Below are positions 1-7,950 of a stretch of DNA of 64,000 bases, piece by piece. Numbering within the stretch: the stretch's first letter is position 1; each line of letters begins with the position of its first letter. The DNA is from Planctomycetota bacterium (GTDB taxonomy: Bacteria; Planctomycetota; UBA8742; UBA2392). The position numbers were made by a program, and so were the translations under genes. The stretch is from NCBI GenBank assembly GCA_020425605.1, contig JAGQRH010000014.1:40942-104941 (forward strand), given 5' to 3'. The notes beneath the pieces were generated by a model. That model searched no databases. It was given only the letters and a program-made list of their open reading frames with translations, and was not told where the DNA came from.

Positions 1-2
1 AA

Positions 3-320
3 ACCCCGGCGCTGGAACTGATCAGCGGCGTGGAAGAAGGCATCGACGGCTATGCCCTGCTGCTGAAGCGTCTCAAGAAGCTTACGGCATCAGAGGCCAA
101 GCCGACCATCATCCTCAATGACTGGAACTCAAGCCTCGCGTACTGGTTCCACACCGACAAGGAAGACAAGTTCATCGTCCTGCACTTCAGCACCGCATAC
201 GAAAACTGGGACATGGACAAGCGCTTCACCAAAGTCGAAATCGCCATCACCGACACCAATGGCTTCATGAAGTCGGCCGGCGACAAGTTCCAGGAGTTCG
301 TGGGCGACTGGGACTGGTAG
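3..320 (+). CDS. Hypothetical protein, C-terminal fragment (5' end outside window)
   Basis: The reading frame is open from the first bases of the window to a TAG at 318-320, so the true start lies upstream; a GTG at 30 is only an internal candidate. The visible 105 residues have alternating hydrophobic and charged segments and an aromatic-rich end (GDWDW), with no transmembrane segment or signal peptide. I do not recognise the family. A strong bidirectional hairpin terminator follows 18 bases after the stop, which supports this being the last gene of a plus-strand unit. Confidence 0.6.
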   Translation, partial: TPALELISGVEEGIDGYALLLKRLKKLTASEAKPTIILNDWNSSLAYWFHTDKEDKFIVLHFSTAYENWDMDKRFTKVEIAITDTNGFMKSAGDKFQEFVGDWDW

Positions 321-338
321 TCAGAGTGAATCACGAAA

Positions 339-364
339 GAGCCCGCCAGCCGGCGGGCTCTTTT
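339..364. terminator. Rho-independent terminator, probably bidirectional
   Basis: Arms GAGCCCGCC (339-347) and GGCGGGCTC (352-360) pair perfectly over 9 bp with a 4-base loop and are followed by TTTT on the plus strand. The minus strand also has a T-rich exit. It sits between two convergent genes. Confidence 0.85.
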
Positions 365-395
365 CATTTGGGGAAAGCGGGAAAGGCCCAGCGCA

Positions 396-1490
396 TTAAT
401 CTTGCGGCTTGCCCGTGGTCAGTTTGGGGCGGGTCTTCGGCGAGATGTCGGGCATGTCGTCATCATCGTCTTGATTGCCGGTCGGTTGGGATGCGGGCGT
501 CGTGGGCTTCTTGACCTTGGGCGCGATCACGATTCCGAGCAATGCGAACAGCAAGCCGCCGAGCATGGTGTATGCGCCGGGGGCGAGCGTCGCGATCATG
601 GCGCTTGTGTCGTATTGGCCGATGGATAGCCCATCGGACGCGATGAAGGAATCGACCGGCTCCCGCAGTGCGATGTAGACAACCCCCAGGGCCAGCAAGG
701 GTGACAAGGCCGCGAGGATTCGAATCCACCAGTGGCTCTTGCCTTTGCCCGCGCTGCGCAGCTCGTCGATGATTGCGTAAAGCGCGAGTACCGGCACGAG
801 GTAGAGCGCGAACATCACCAACGCGTTGTTCGGCGTGGAATGCAGGGCTTCGACGATCGCGTTGTCGGGATACAGCCCTTCCAGGCGGATTGCAGCGGCC
901 ACATCGGCAGCACGCCAACCAAGCTCAAAGCCGGCGACACTGCCTTCAAACTGGGGCAGCCCGATGTTTGCCCACGGCAGGAAGAACCCGACGATCAGCG
1001 CCAGCGCGCCGAGCATGAACACGAAATTCCAGCGCCGCGTCTTGGGCCCCTCGGGAATCGCGCGCGTCTTGCCGATGCGGGTTGCCCCCTTCGGCAGGCC
1101 GGGCGGCGCCTTCAGCCCGCCCGGCAGCTTGCCCGCGGGGAGTTTGCCGCCGGGCAGCTTGACGTCCGGCTCGGGCTCCGGTTTGCGTTGTGCCGTGCGG
1201 GTGGCAGGCTTGGCGCTGCTGATCTTGGCCGTGTCGGACGGTACGTTCACTTTGCGGATCGCGCCCTTTGGCAGCGCGCTCACGCTCTTGGTGGGGCGAT
1301 TGGCGGGCAGGATTTCGGTCGGCGCGTTGCGCAGCTTGCGCATCTGCGCGGTGTCTTCGAGCGACAGTCCGCTGGTGTCGGGCACGGTAACCGGCGTGCC
1401 GCATTCCTTGCACTTTACGCGCTTGTTGGCGTTCGCGTCCGCGACGCGGTAGTGCTTGCCGCAGAATGGACAGTTGAACTCGATCGGCAT
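396..1490 (-). CDS. Zinc-ribbon membrane protein
   Basis: 364 residues. The N-terminus is a CxxC-x16-CxxC zinc ribbon (C7, C10, C27, C30) of the type opening with MPIEF and a CPFCGK knuckle, common in planctomycete proteins of unknown role. A linker with Lys/Pro/Gly repeats (KLPGGKLPAGKLPGG) at about 105-140 leads to four predicted transmembrane helices. An in-frame TTG at 1514 would add eight residues; the ATG at 1490 is preferred because it puts the zinc ribbon at the very N-terminus. The ribbon should be cytoplasmic. Function unknown. It is convergent with the preceding gene. Confidence 0.75.
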   Translation of the reverse strand: MPIEFNCPFCGKHYRVADANANKRVKCKECGTPVTVPDTSGLSLEDTAQMRKLRNAPTEILPANRPTKSVSALPKGAIRKVNVPSDTAKISSAKPATRTAQRKPEPEPDVKLPGGKLPAGKLPGGLKAPPGLPKGATRIGKTRAIPEGPKTRRWNFVFMLGALALIVGFFLPWANIGLPQFEGSVAGFELGWRAADVAAAIRLEGLYPDNAIVEALHSTPNNALVMFALYLVPVLALYAIIDELRSAGKGKSHWWIRILAALSPLLALGVVYIALREPVDSFIASDGLSIGQYDTSAMIATLAPGAYTMLGGLLFALLGIVIAPKVKKPTTPASQPTGNQDDDDDMPDISPKTRPKLTTGKPQD

Positions 1491-1552
1491 TGGGCGACCA
1501 ATTGAAGGGCACAACGATTATCGCGCATCGAAGTCGCCAAGGCCACCCCTGA

Positions 1553-2017
1553 CTACGCGGTGGCCTGCAGGGCTTCCAGCACCTTTTCGGCGTGGCCGTC
1601 GACGCGGACCTTGGACCAGATCTTGGCGACTTTGCCCTTTGGATCGATCAGGTAGGTGCTTCGAATGATTCCCTTGACGGTCCGCCCGTACATCTTCTTT
1701 TCGCCGTAGCAGCCGTAGGCTGTGGTAACGGCCTTGTCTTCGTCGGAAAGAAGGGCGATGCCGAGCTTGTGCTTCTCTTCGAACTTTTTCTGTGCGGCCA
1801 CACTGTCGGGGCTGATACCGAGCACTACAGCGCCGGACTTCTCGAACTTCTTCACCAGACCGGTGAAAGCAATCGCTTCCTTGGTTCAGCCGCTGGTGTT
1901 GGCCTTGGGGTAGGCGAACAGGATGACCCACTTGCCCTTGTAGTCGGACAGCTTGTGCTTCTTGCCGTCCTGGTCTGCCAGGTTGAACGCGGGCGCTTTG
2001 TCGCCTTCCTTCAGCAT
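1553..2017 (-). CDS. bcp: Bcp/PrxQ-type peroxiredoxin, probable selenoprotein (in-frame TGA = Sec44)
   Basis: Reads as a 154-residue thiol peroxidase of normal Bcp length if TGA at 1888-1886 is decoded. The ATG at 2017 has a good ribosome site (AAGGAG, 7 bases upstream). The N-terminal half has the Bcp features EGDKAPAF, LSDYKGKWV and YPKANTSG. The stop codon then falls exactly where the family has its peroxidatic Cys (TPGCT becomes TSG-TGA-T), and the same frame continues with KEAIAF, VVLGISPDS and the conserved C-terminal domain. The usual resolving Cys five residues on is Ile49, so the enzyme would be 1-Sec. A hairpin with loop GGUCU lies 24 bases downstream. Known family role: reduction of hydroperoxides in the cytoplasm. 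Alternatives are a pseudogene or a C-to-A sequencing error, which the hairpin makes less likely. Confidence 0.85.
1850..1868 (-). promoter_or_regulatory. Candidate bacterial SECIS hairpin
   Basis: On the minus strand, UUUCACC (1868-1862) pairs with GGUGAAG (1856-1850), 7 bp including one G-U pair, closing a five-base loop GGUCU (1861-1857). The loop starts 24 bases after the TGA, within the 16-37 base spacing known for bacterial SECIS elements. As I recall it, E. coli fdhF has the same GGUCU apical loop. The element lies inside the coding region, as bacterial SECIS elements do. The sequence shows the structure; SelB binding is inference. Confidence 0.75.
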
Positions 2018-2046
2018 TGATGGCTCCTTGTAGGTCTAGACGCCGC

Positions 2047-2075
2047 ACTATAGCTTGCGTCTTGGAATCGCAAGC
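2047..2075 (-). promoter_or_regulatory. bcp promoter with operator-like inverted repeat
   Basis: A -10 box TATAGT (minus strand, 2052-2047) stands 30 bases upstream of the bcp ATG. Directly upstream is a perfect inverted repeat GCTTGCG-N9-CGCAAGC (2053-2075), which covers the -35/spacer region and lies in the gap shared with divergent lepB. The placement suits a repressor or redox regulator acting on bcp. No binding protein can be named. Confidence 0.5.
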
Positions 2076-2083
2076 GAGCAGCC

Positions 2084-4105
2084 ATGTCTGAAGACGTACA
2101 AGTGATCAAGGCCGCACCCGCCAAGGGCTACGCACGTCTCAGCCCGGGACTGAGAGCGCGACTCTCGGACCTGGCGTGCATCGCCGCATGGGTACTGTCA
2201 CTGGTCGCGATCTTCATGGGCAGCAAGCTCGAGGGCGTGTGGCTGCGCATCCCGGTGCTGGCGGCGCTGCTGCTGCTGATCCCGGCAGGCTGGTACGTCC
2301 ATCGCAAGATCGCGCACAAGGCTTCACCGATCCTGAGCGGCGGCGTGGCGTTCGGCATCCTCGGAGTGAGCGTTCTGACCATGGCGCTGCACCACGCCAG
2401 TGGCTGGTGCACGCTGGCCGGCTTTGCTGCGACCGTGGCTGCGCTTGCACTTCGAGGCTCGGTGGACCGGGCGATCATCCGCGGGCGCGACATCCAGGTA
2501 GGAAAACGAAGCGGCGCGGGCTGGGCGTTCGCGCAGGCCGAGAGCCTTGCCGCTGCGCTGGTGATGGTGCTGCTGGTCTGGCACTTTGGTCTTGAGGCGT
2601 TCCGCATCCCGTCCGGCAGCATGGCGCCTACGTTGCTCGGCGATCCGATCACCGGCGACCGCGTGCTGGTCGACAAGTTCGTTTACTTCTACCGCGACCC
2701 CGCACGCTGGGAGCCGATCGTATTCCGCTATCCGCTCCGCAGGACCGACCCGTACGTCAAGCGCTGTGTGGCCCTGCCCGGCGAGGAGGTGATGATTGCC
2801 GAGGGGGATGTCTACGTGCGCGTGCCCGGCACGGACCGCATCGAGCTGCTTCGCAAGCCCCCGCGCCAGCGTGAAGTGCTGTGGTTCCCGATCATCGAGA
2901 ACCTCAGCAGCAACACAGCCTGGGTGAAGAACTTCAAGCGAGACGGCAAAGTCGAGTTCAGTGACGGCCTGATCTCGCTCGGCGCCGGAGGGGCGATCGT
3001 GTTCCCGCGAGGCGAGACCGAAGACAAGCCCGGCAACGTGACAGACCATGACGCCAGCTTCGGCGCAACCGAGACGCCCAAGGACCGCTACGCCCACCAC
3101 GTGGTGGGGGACCTGCGCATAAGAGCCGAGCTGGCAATGGAAGAGGGCGGCGAGTGTGCCATTACGCTGGTGCGCAACGACGACCGCTACGTCCTCGAGC
3201 TCCGGCCGGGTGCCGGTGGCTGCAAGCTGTTTCACGTGACGGCAGATGCAAACGCCGAGCTCGCGGTCGACAAGATCAGCGCCATCCAGCTTGGCACGGA
3301 CTCCCACGCGGTATCCTATTCGCTTGCGGATGGTGAGCTGGTGCTCGAAGTCGACGGAGACGAGCATCTGCGACTGGACGTTGGTACGCCGCTGCTGGAC
3401 CAGCTTCGGGCGCGTGACAAGCAGGGGCGCATCAATGTTGCCGGTAACGTCGCGCTTGAGTTGGCCGAGGCTGAGCCCGCAGAAGGCAGGCAAGCGCGAA
3501 TCGAAATCGCTTGCGGCGAGGGCGCAGGTGCAAGCTTGCGTGTGAACAGCATCGATCGCGACATCTACTACATCGGTCGTATCCAGGAGTGGATGGACGA
3601 CCAGCGTGAGCTGCCGTTCCAGGTTGAGCTCGGCGAAGACCAGTACCTCGCCCTCGGCGACAACTCGCCCGGCAGCGCCGATTGCCGCTATTGGACGAGA
3701 ATCACCCTGTTCCTTGACGACGGCACGGAAATCGTCGGCAGCATGGACGAGCCCAGCCAGCCGGACCTGGTACATCTGCTGGCCAAGGCCGCCGGCGAAA
3801 ACGACTCGCTGAACGCCTATTTCAGGCTGCGAAGCGTGGCCCACTTTAAGCAGGACGAGCGCCCCGACGACGCTACCGACGCCGAGCTGGTTGCTGCCGC
3901 GCTTGCCAACCTGCAGGCCGCAGGCAAGAGCCAGGGTCGCGCGGCAATCAACTTTTTCACCGAGGGCGGAGGGTTCACTCGCGTGGAGCTTGCCCAGATC
4001 AAGCATCTGCAAGTCGAGCGCCTGCCGTATGTGGAGCGCAAGCTCTTCGTGGGGCGCCCATTCGCGGTATTCCTGAGCCCGCGCGGCATGAAACTAATCG
4101 ACTAG
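2084..4105 (+). CDS. lepB: Signal peptidase I with large inserted domain
   Basis: 673 residues, about twice the family norm. Several hydrophobic segments (about 30-50, 55-72, 85-123 and 150-168) precede the catalytic box IPSGSM (nucleophile Ser179). The general base lies in YVKRCVALPGE (Lys226). The GDNS box that should follow soon after is at 525-528, so some 200 extra residues are inserted, predicted mostly beta and partly resembling a LamG-like sandwich. A last conserved strand (VGRPFAVFLSP) follows a further insert near the C-terminus. Known role: cleavage of Sec/Tat signal peptides at the outer face of the inner membrane. Divergent from bcp, with 66 bases between them. Confidence 0.9.
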   Translation: MSEDVQVIKAAPAKGYARLSPGLRARLSDLACIAAWVLSLVAIFMGSKLEGVWLRIPVLAALLLLIPAGWYVHRKIAHKASPILSGGVAFGILGVSVLTMALHHASGWCTLAGFAATVAALALRGSVDRAIIRGRDIQVGKRSGAGWAFAQAESLAAALVMVLLVWHFGLEAFRIPSGSMAPTLLGDPITGDRVLVDKFVYFYRDPARWEPIVFRYPLRRTDPYVKRCVALPGEEVMIAEGDVYVRVPGTDRIELLRKPPRQREVLWFPIIENLSSNTAWVKNFKRDGKVEFSDGLISLGAGGAIVFPRGETEDKPGNVTDHDASFGATETPKDRYAHHVVGDLRIRAELAMEEGGECAITLVRNDDRYVLELRPGAGGCKLFHVTADANAELAVDKISAIQLGTDSHAVSYSLADGELVLEVDGDEHLRLDVGTPLLDQLRARDKQGRINVAGNVALELAEAEPAEGRQARIEIACGEGAGASLRVNSIDRDIYYIGRIQEWMDDQRELPFQVELGEDQYLALGDNSPGSADCRYWTRITLFLDDGTEIVGSMDEPSQPDLVHLLAKAAGENDSLNAYFRLRSVAHFKQDERPDDATDAELVAAALANLQAAGKSQGRAAINFFTEGGGFTRVELAQIKHLQVERLPYVERKLFVGRPFAVFLSPRGMKLID

Positions 4106-4141
4106 TCGAGTCCCGCTGCTCGCCGCGAACGGACGGCCGGG

Positions 4142-4147
4142 TATATT
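4142..4147 (+). promoter_or_regulatory. -10 box of a probable leaderless promoter
   Basis: TATATT ends six bases before the GTG start at 4154, so transcription should begin at or next to the start codon. The second TPR gene has TACAAT (32526-32531) at the identical distance from its ATG. No convincing -35 is seen in either case. Confidence 0.45.
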
Positions 4148-4153
4148 CTCGCA

Positions 4154-5281
4154 GTGAACGACGAACGTGCTTACCTGTTTCGCCATGCCGTGGTGCGGGA
4201 TGCCGCCTATAACCTCCTGCCGCCCGGTCAGCGCGCGAGTTTGCACGCCTGGGCGCTGCGCGGCATCGAACTGTTGTTCGGCGCGGCGGGTTCGGAAGTC
4301 GCAGACGAACAGCCGCACGCGATTGACGCGGTCGCCGACCAGCTTGCCCTGCACGCGCGATTGGCAGGTGAAGGCTTCCGAGGCGACGAGATTCGCTACA
4401 CACTCCGCGCGGCTCAGACCGCGACGGAAGCCTATCGACACGACGACGCGCTTCGACTCTGGGCGCGCTATGCGGAGATCTGTCCGCCCGCCAGTCTACC
4501 GCTTTCCCTGCACAGGGCAGCGCTGGCCGAACACCGCCTGCGCGGCGCCGATGCGGCCGAGCCCATCATGACCCGCGCATTGATTGCCGCCCGCGAGAAC
4601 GGCGATCGTCGATATGAGGGCATCGTGCTGTCAGATTTTGCCGGGCTAGCCGGCGTGCGCGGCCGTTACGACGAATCGTGCGACTATTGCCGGCTGGCCT
4701 TGGCCATCCACCGGGAGGTCGACAACCGCTGGCATGAAGGGGTCGCGCTCGCTGCGCTCGGTGCGGGACTTGCGACGGCCGGCGATGCACAGGCGGCCCG
4801 GGAAGCCTACGCCGAGGCGCTGCAGATTCACCATGAAGTAGGCAACCGCCGCGGCCGCGCCACCGTTACCATGAACATCGCCAATCTCGACATGCTGGCC
4901 GGGCTGTACGATCAGGCGGATACCGGATACCAGGCAGCGCTGGCGCTGATGCAGGATCTTGGCGATCAGAAAGGTCTGGCATCTGTCACCCTAAACCGGT
5001 CCGAGCTGCTGTACCGCCTGGGACAATGGGAAGAGGCAATCAAGGCGTACGAGCGGGCACACATGTACGCAGTTGCCTCGGGCGACAGAAATACCGCTGG
5101 TGGTGCCCAGTGCGGGCTCGCCCGCGCTTTGCTGAGTGCCGGGCGTGAGAGCGAGGCCCGGGCGGCCTGGGCTTTGGGCGTGAAAGCACTCCAGGATGTC
5201 GGCAACCAGACATCACTGAGGTGGCAAATCGAGGAAATGAAACAGACGGTCCCGGGCGGCGCACCGTTCGATGCCTTGTAG
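4154..5281 (+). CDS. TPR-repeat protein related to the C-terminal part of STAND/cyclase-type regulators
   Basis: 375 residues. The N-terminus (YLFRHAVVRDAAYNLLP, then LHAWALRGIE) matches the short helical module that in many STAND ATPases and cyclase-linked regulators joins the NTPase to TPRs, but no P-loop is present. The rest is a run of tetratricopeptide-like helices (about 125-355) with repeated AALGAGLATAGD-like and TVTMNIANLD-like motifs. A close paralogue is at 32538-33836, and the C-terminal third of the 39325-42963 protein is built the same way. Probably a cytoplasmic scaffold; partner unknown. The GTG start fits a leaderless transcript. Confidence 0.75.
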   Translation: MNDERAYLFRHAVVRDAAYNLLPPGQRASLHAWALRGIELLFGAAGSEVADEQPHAIDAVADQLALHARLAGEGFRGDEIRYTLRAAQTATEAYRHDDALRLWARYAEICPPASLPLSLHRAALAEHRLRGADAAEPIMTRALIAARENGDRRYEGIVLSDFAGLAGVRGRYDESCDYCRLALAIHREVDNRWHEGVALAALGAGLATAGDAQAAREAYAEALQIHHEVGNRRGRATVTMNIANLDMLAGLYDQADTGYQAALALMQDLGDQKGLASVTLNRSELLYRLGQWEEAIKAYERAHMYAVASGDRNTAGGAQCGLARALLSAGRESEARAAWALGVKALQDVGNQTSLRWQIEEMKQTVPGGAPFDAL

Positions 5282-5354
5282 ACCCAACCCCGGGCTTGCG
5301 TTGGGCGTTCAATAGGTTCAACATGGGTTTTCCCTGATCGATCCCCGGACGTTG

Positions 5355-6977
5355 ATGATGATTCGATTTGCTGTCCTTGCGGCCGTCTTGACCGTTTGCC
5401 CGTTTCTGGCCGCGCAGAGTGTCGCCGGTGGCTTTGCTTCCGCTGTCGTCGTAAATCCGGTTTCAGGCGGGCGATCATTCGCTTTCGCGCCTGACGGGCG
5501 CCTGTTCTATACGGAAAACGCCAGTGGCCAGATCATGGTAGTCGACAACCCGACTACCACACCCGGTGCACCCAGCGTATTTGCGACGGTCAGTGGCTTC
5601 GTTGCGCCGAGTGGCAATGACCTTGGGCTGCACGGGATCGTGCTGCACCCGAATTTTCCTGTGGCGCCCGGCGACAGCACGAATCGCTTTGTCTACGTGA
5701 TCCAGTCGACCGGCACGACCGGCGCGCCGCAGCTGATGGTCAAGCGATTCCTGGAGGACACTTCCGCGCTCGGAACTGCCGCCAGCGGCAGCGAAACCAC
5801 GCTGATCAGCGGCGTGGACATGGGCAGCGCAGGCAACAATTTCGGTGGGCGCATCGTGTTTGATGCAGCCACAAACATGTTTGTGAGCGTCGGAGACGGC
5901 GGTGCTGCGATCAGCCTGGCTGGCGGATTCGCGCAGGACGTCAATGACCGGCGCGGCAAGGTGCTTCGCTATCAGGCGGATGGAACGATTCCCCTCAGCA
6001 ATCCGTTCACCAGCAACGCGATGTGGGCGCGAGGGCTGCATAATCCGCGCGGGATGGCGATCAACCCGACCACCGGCGACCTGTTCGGCGTGGACACCGG
6101 CAACTCGTCCACGGGCGGGCTGGATGAGCTGAACGTGATCATCACCAACTCCAATTACGGCTGGGACACCAACGGCCTGAGCGGGAACCAGAACGTGACC
6201 GGCTACTCAGACCCGGCCTGGGAACTCGGTGCGACCTTTGAGCCAAGCTGCGCTGCATTCCATCCCGGTGCACTCGGCTCATGGCCGACCGTCGGCTATC
6301 GTGGCGGCGTCGTATACCTCGGGAGTGAGGCGGCCACTGGCTCGATTCTCCGCGTGGTACTGACGGGCGGCAACGAGCGTACAGGGATCGCGCAGTCCAC
6401 GTTTGCGGGCAGTTTCAGCGCACCCGTGCGCGACATGCACTTCGGTCCCGACGGCAACCTGTACGTGCTGACCGATACCGTGCTGTACCGCATCACGTAC
6501 ACGGGTAACACCAGCACTGCAAACCCGGTCGCCAACGCCGGCATTGACCAAACCGTGAATGAGGGTGCGACCGTTACCCTTGACGGAAGCGCGAGCAGCG
6601 ACGCTGACGTATCTGACGTCCTTCGCTACACCTGGAAGCAGGTGGGGGGCAGCACGGTGGTCAGCATCACCAACCCGACGTTGCAGATCGCCAGCTTCGT
6701 TGCACCGCAGGTGACGTTCACGCAGAACTTCACGTTCGAGTTGATCGTGGAAGACGGCAACGGCGGCGTCAGTGACGACTTCATTGTCATCACGGTCAAC
6801 AACACCGGCAACCCCGATGAGAACGGGCCTACAGACTACAACCCTCCAGGCGAAGGCGGATGCAGCACGACGGGTGGATCCACCTGGTGGTGGCTGTTCG
6901 TGTGCTCAGCGCTGTCGCTGATGGTCACGATACGAATTGTGCGTCATCGCGAGTGCAGTGAGCGAGTTAGCAGCTAG
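5355..6977 (+). CDS. Secreted glucose/sorbosone dehydrogenase-like beta-propeller with PKD-like domain and C-terminal sorting tail
   Basis: About 540 residues. Signal peptide (MMIRFAVLAAVLTVCPFLAA), then a six-bladed propeller typical of PQQ-dependent sugar dehydrogenases (motifs FTENASGQI-like, LGLHGIVLHPNF, GDGGA, NPRGMAINP, NYGWDTNG, FGPDGNLYVLT), to about 390. A PKD/REJ-like beta domain follows (ANAGIDQTVNEGATVTLDGS). The end is a tripartite tail: Gly-Gly-Cys at about 505, a hydrophobic helix (WWWLFVCSALSLMVTI) and basic residues. Such tails are known to direct processing and surface anchoring. Substrate and cofactor are not proven. TTG 5352, ATG 5355 and ATG 5358 are all possible starts. 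Confidence 0.75.
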   Translation: MMIRFAVLAAVLTVCPFLAAQSVAGGFASAVVVNPVSGGRSFAFAPDGRLFYTENASGQIMVVDNPTTTPGAPSVFATVSGFVAPSGNDLGLHGIVLHPNFPVAPGDSTNRFVYVIQSTGTTGAPQLMVKRFLEDTSALGTAASGSETTLISGVDMGSAGNNFGGRIVFDAATNMFVSVGDGGAAISLAGGFAQDVNDRRGKVLRYQADGTIPLSNPFTSNAMWARGLHNPRGMAINPTTGDLFGVDTGNSSTGGLDELNVIITNSNYGWDTNGLSGNQNVTGYSDPAWELGATFEPSCAAFHPGALGSWPTVGYRGGVVYLGSEAATGSILRVVLTGGNERTGIAQSTFAGSFSAPVRDMHFGPDGNLYVLTDTVLYRITYTGNTSTANPVANAGIDQTVNEGATVTLDGSASSDADVSDVLRYTWKQVGGSTVVSITNPTLQIASFVAPQVTFTQNFTFELIVEDGNGGVSDDFIVITVNNTGNPDENGPTDYNPPGEGGCSTTGGSTWWWLFVCSALSLMVTIRIVRHRECSERVSS

Positions 6978-6999
6978 GGTTTTGCGTCTGAGTTTGATC

Positions 7000-7026
7000 G
7001 CCCGTCGCTTCTGCGGCGGGCGTTTT
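7000..7026 (+). terminator. Rho-independent terminator
   Basis: GCCCGTCGC (7000-7008) pairs with GCGGCGGGC (7013-7021) over 9 bp with one G-T pair and loop TTCT, then G and TTTT. It ends the sugar-dehydrogenase-like transcript. Confidence 0.8.
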
Positions 7027-7030
7027 GCTT

Positions 7031-7795
7031 CTACTTGCCCAGCAACAGCCGGTCGGCCAGCATCGTGGGCAGCGTTGGAATCTGCCGGATCTTGTTGGCG
7101 GTGGCTTCGTAGTCGTATTCGACCCGGCGGAACTGCAGGTTGCTGCCGTTGATCACGACGTAGCAGGCGCGCGTGTCATGGTCGCGCGGCTGCCCCACGC
7201 TGCCGATGTTCACCAGCAACTTGCGGAAGCGTCGAAGGTCAAGCTCGCCGTTGTTCAGGTTCTTCGGGTGGCCGTACTTGCCGGTTTCGCTGTAGATGCC
7301 GGGGATGTGGCTGTGGCCGCAGAAGCAGAAGCGGTCGAACTTGGCGAACATGCTGCGGATCTTTGCCGCATCAAGGCTGTCTTTCGGAAACACGTACTCA
7401 TGCGTCGGCTTTCGCGGGCTGCCGTGCACAAACAGCAGGTCGCCTTGCCGGTGCTCGCGCTTCTTGGTCATCGCGTCGAGGTAATTCCAGTACTTGTGGC
7501 GCTTCTCTTTGGGCAAGTCCGGGCTGTTCAATTGCTCGCGCGTCCATTCGACGCTTCGCATTGCGCGCTCGTTAAAGTCTTCAGCCACGAGCATCACCGC
7601 CTCCTCGTGATTCCCGAGGATGGTGAGGTCGAAGCGTTCCATCGCGATGTCGAGCACTTCGCACGGGTTCGGGCCATAATCGACCAGGTCGCCCAGGCAG
7701 TAAATCTTCTCGCAGCCGAGGCTGTCGATGTCCGCCATTACAGCGTTGAGCGCTTCAATGTTCGCGTGGATGTCAGAGACCAGAGCAATACGCAC
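7031..7795 (-). CDS. Calcineurin-like metallophosphoesterase (YfcE/MJ0936 type)
   Basis: 254 residues from GTG 7795. All metal-binding motifs are present in order: SDIHAN (N-terminus), GDLVDYGP, GNHE, VHGSPR and GHSHIP. The family hydrolyses phosphodiesters, often cyclic nucleotides, in the cytoplasm with two divalent metals; the substrate here is unknown. The start is set so that MRIALVSDIHAN begins the protein; the open frame extends 31 codons further but without homology. It has its own promoter and is transcribed away from the neighbouring pseudopilin operon terminator. Confidence 0.85.
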   Translation of the reverse strand: MRIALVSDIHANIEALNAVMADIDSLGCEKIYCLGDLVDYGPNPCEVLDIAMERFDLTILGNHEEAVMLVAEDFNERAMRSVEWTREQLNSPDLPKEKRHKYWNYLDAMTKKREHRQGDLLFVHGSPRKPTHEYVFPKDSLDAAKIRSMFAKFDRFCFCGHSHIPGIYSETGKYGHPKNLNNGELDLRRFRKLLVNIGSVGQPRDHDTRACYVVINGSNLQFRRVEYDYEATANKIRQIPTLPTMLADRLLLGK

Positions 7796-7859
7796 TACAT
7801 GGCCTTTCAAAGCCCGCCGCAACGCGGGCCCGGGGAGCCCAGATTCAACCGAAGTGCAT

Positions 7860-7888
7860 ATATTCTGCGAATTTACATCGCTTCGCAA
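7860..7888 (-). promoter_or_regulatory. Promoter of the metallophosphoesterase gene
   Basis: Minus strand TTGCGA (7888-7883), 17-base spacer, GAATAT (7865-7860). The leader of about 55 bases contains a GC-rich hairpin-forming stretch (7811-7838). Confidence 0.5.
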
Positions 7889-7900
7889 GGGGCAATAAGA

Positions 7901-7931
7901 AAGCCCCGGCTTTTGCTATCAGCCGGGGCTT
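7901..7931 (-). terminator. Terminator of the pseudopilin operon
   Basis: AAGCCCCGGC (7901-7910) and GCCGGGGCTT (7922-7931) pair perfectly; on the minus strand the stem is followed by a T-rich stretch. It lies just past the last pseudopilin gene. Confidence 0.85.
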
Positions 7932-7950
7932 CAAGACGTGATTTTTGCGA

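Noticed and set aside
1553..1855. Short bcp fragment beginning at a GTG after the TGA, as a separate gene or pseudogene
   Set aside because: The upstream part of the same frame encodes the missing N-terminal half with its own strong ribosome site, so read-through at TGA explains both parts.
1518..2048. 176-residue Arg-rich frame overlapping bcp
   Set aside because: Out of frame with the conserved peroxiredoxin and of composition typical of a shadow frame in GC-rich DNA.
2324..4012. Long antisense frame opposite lepB (562 codons)
   Set aside because: No ribosome site and no homology; third-position GC bias of lepB keeps the opposite strand open.
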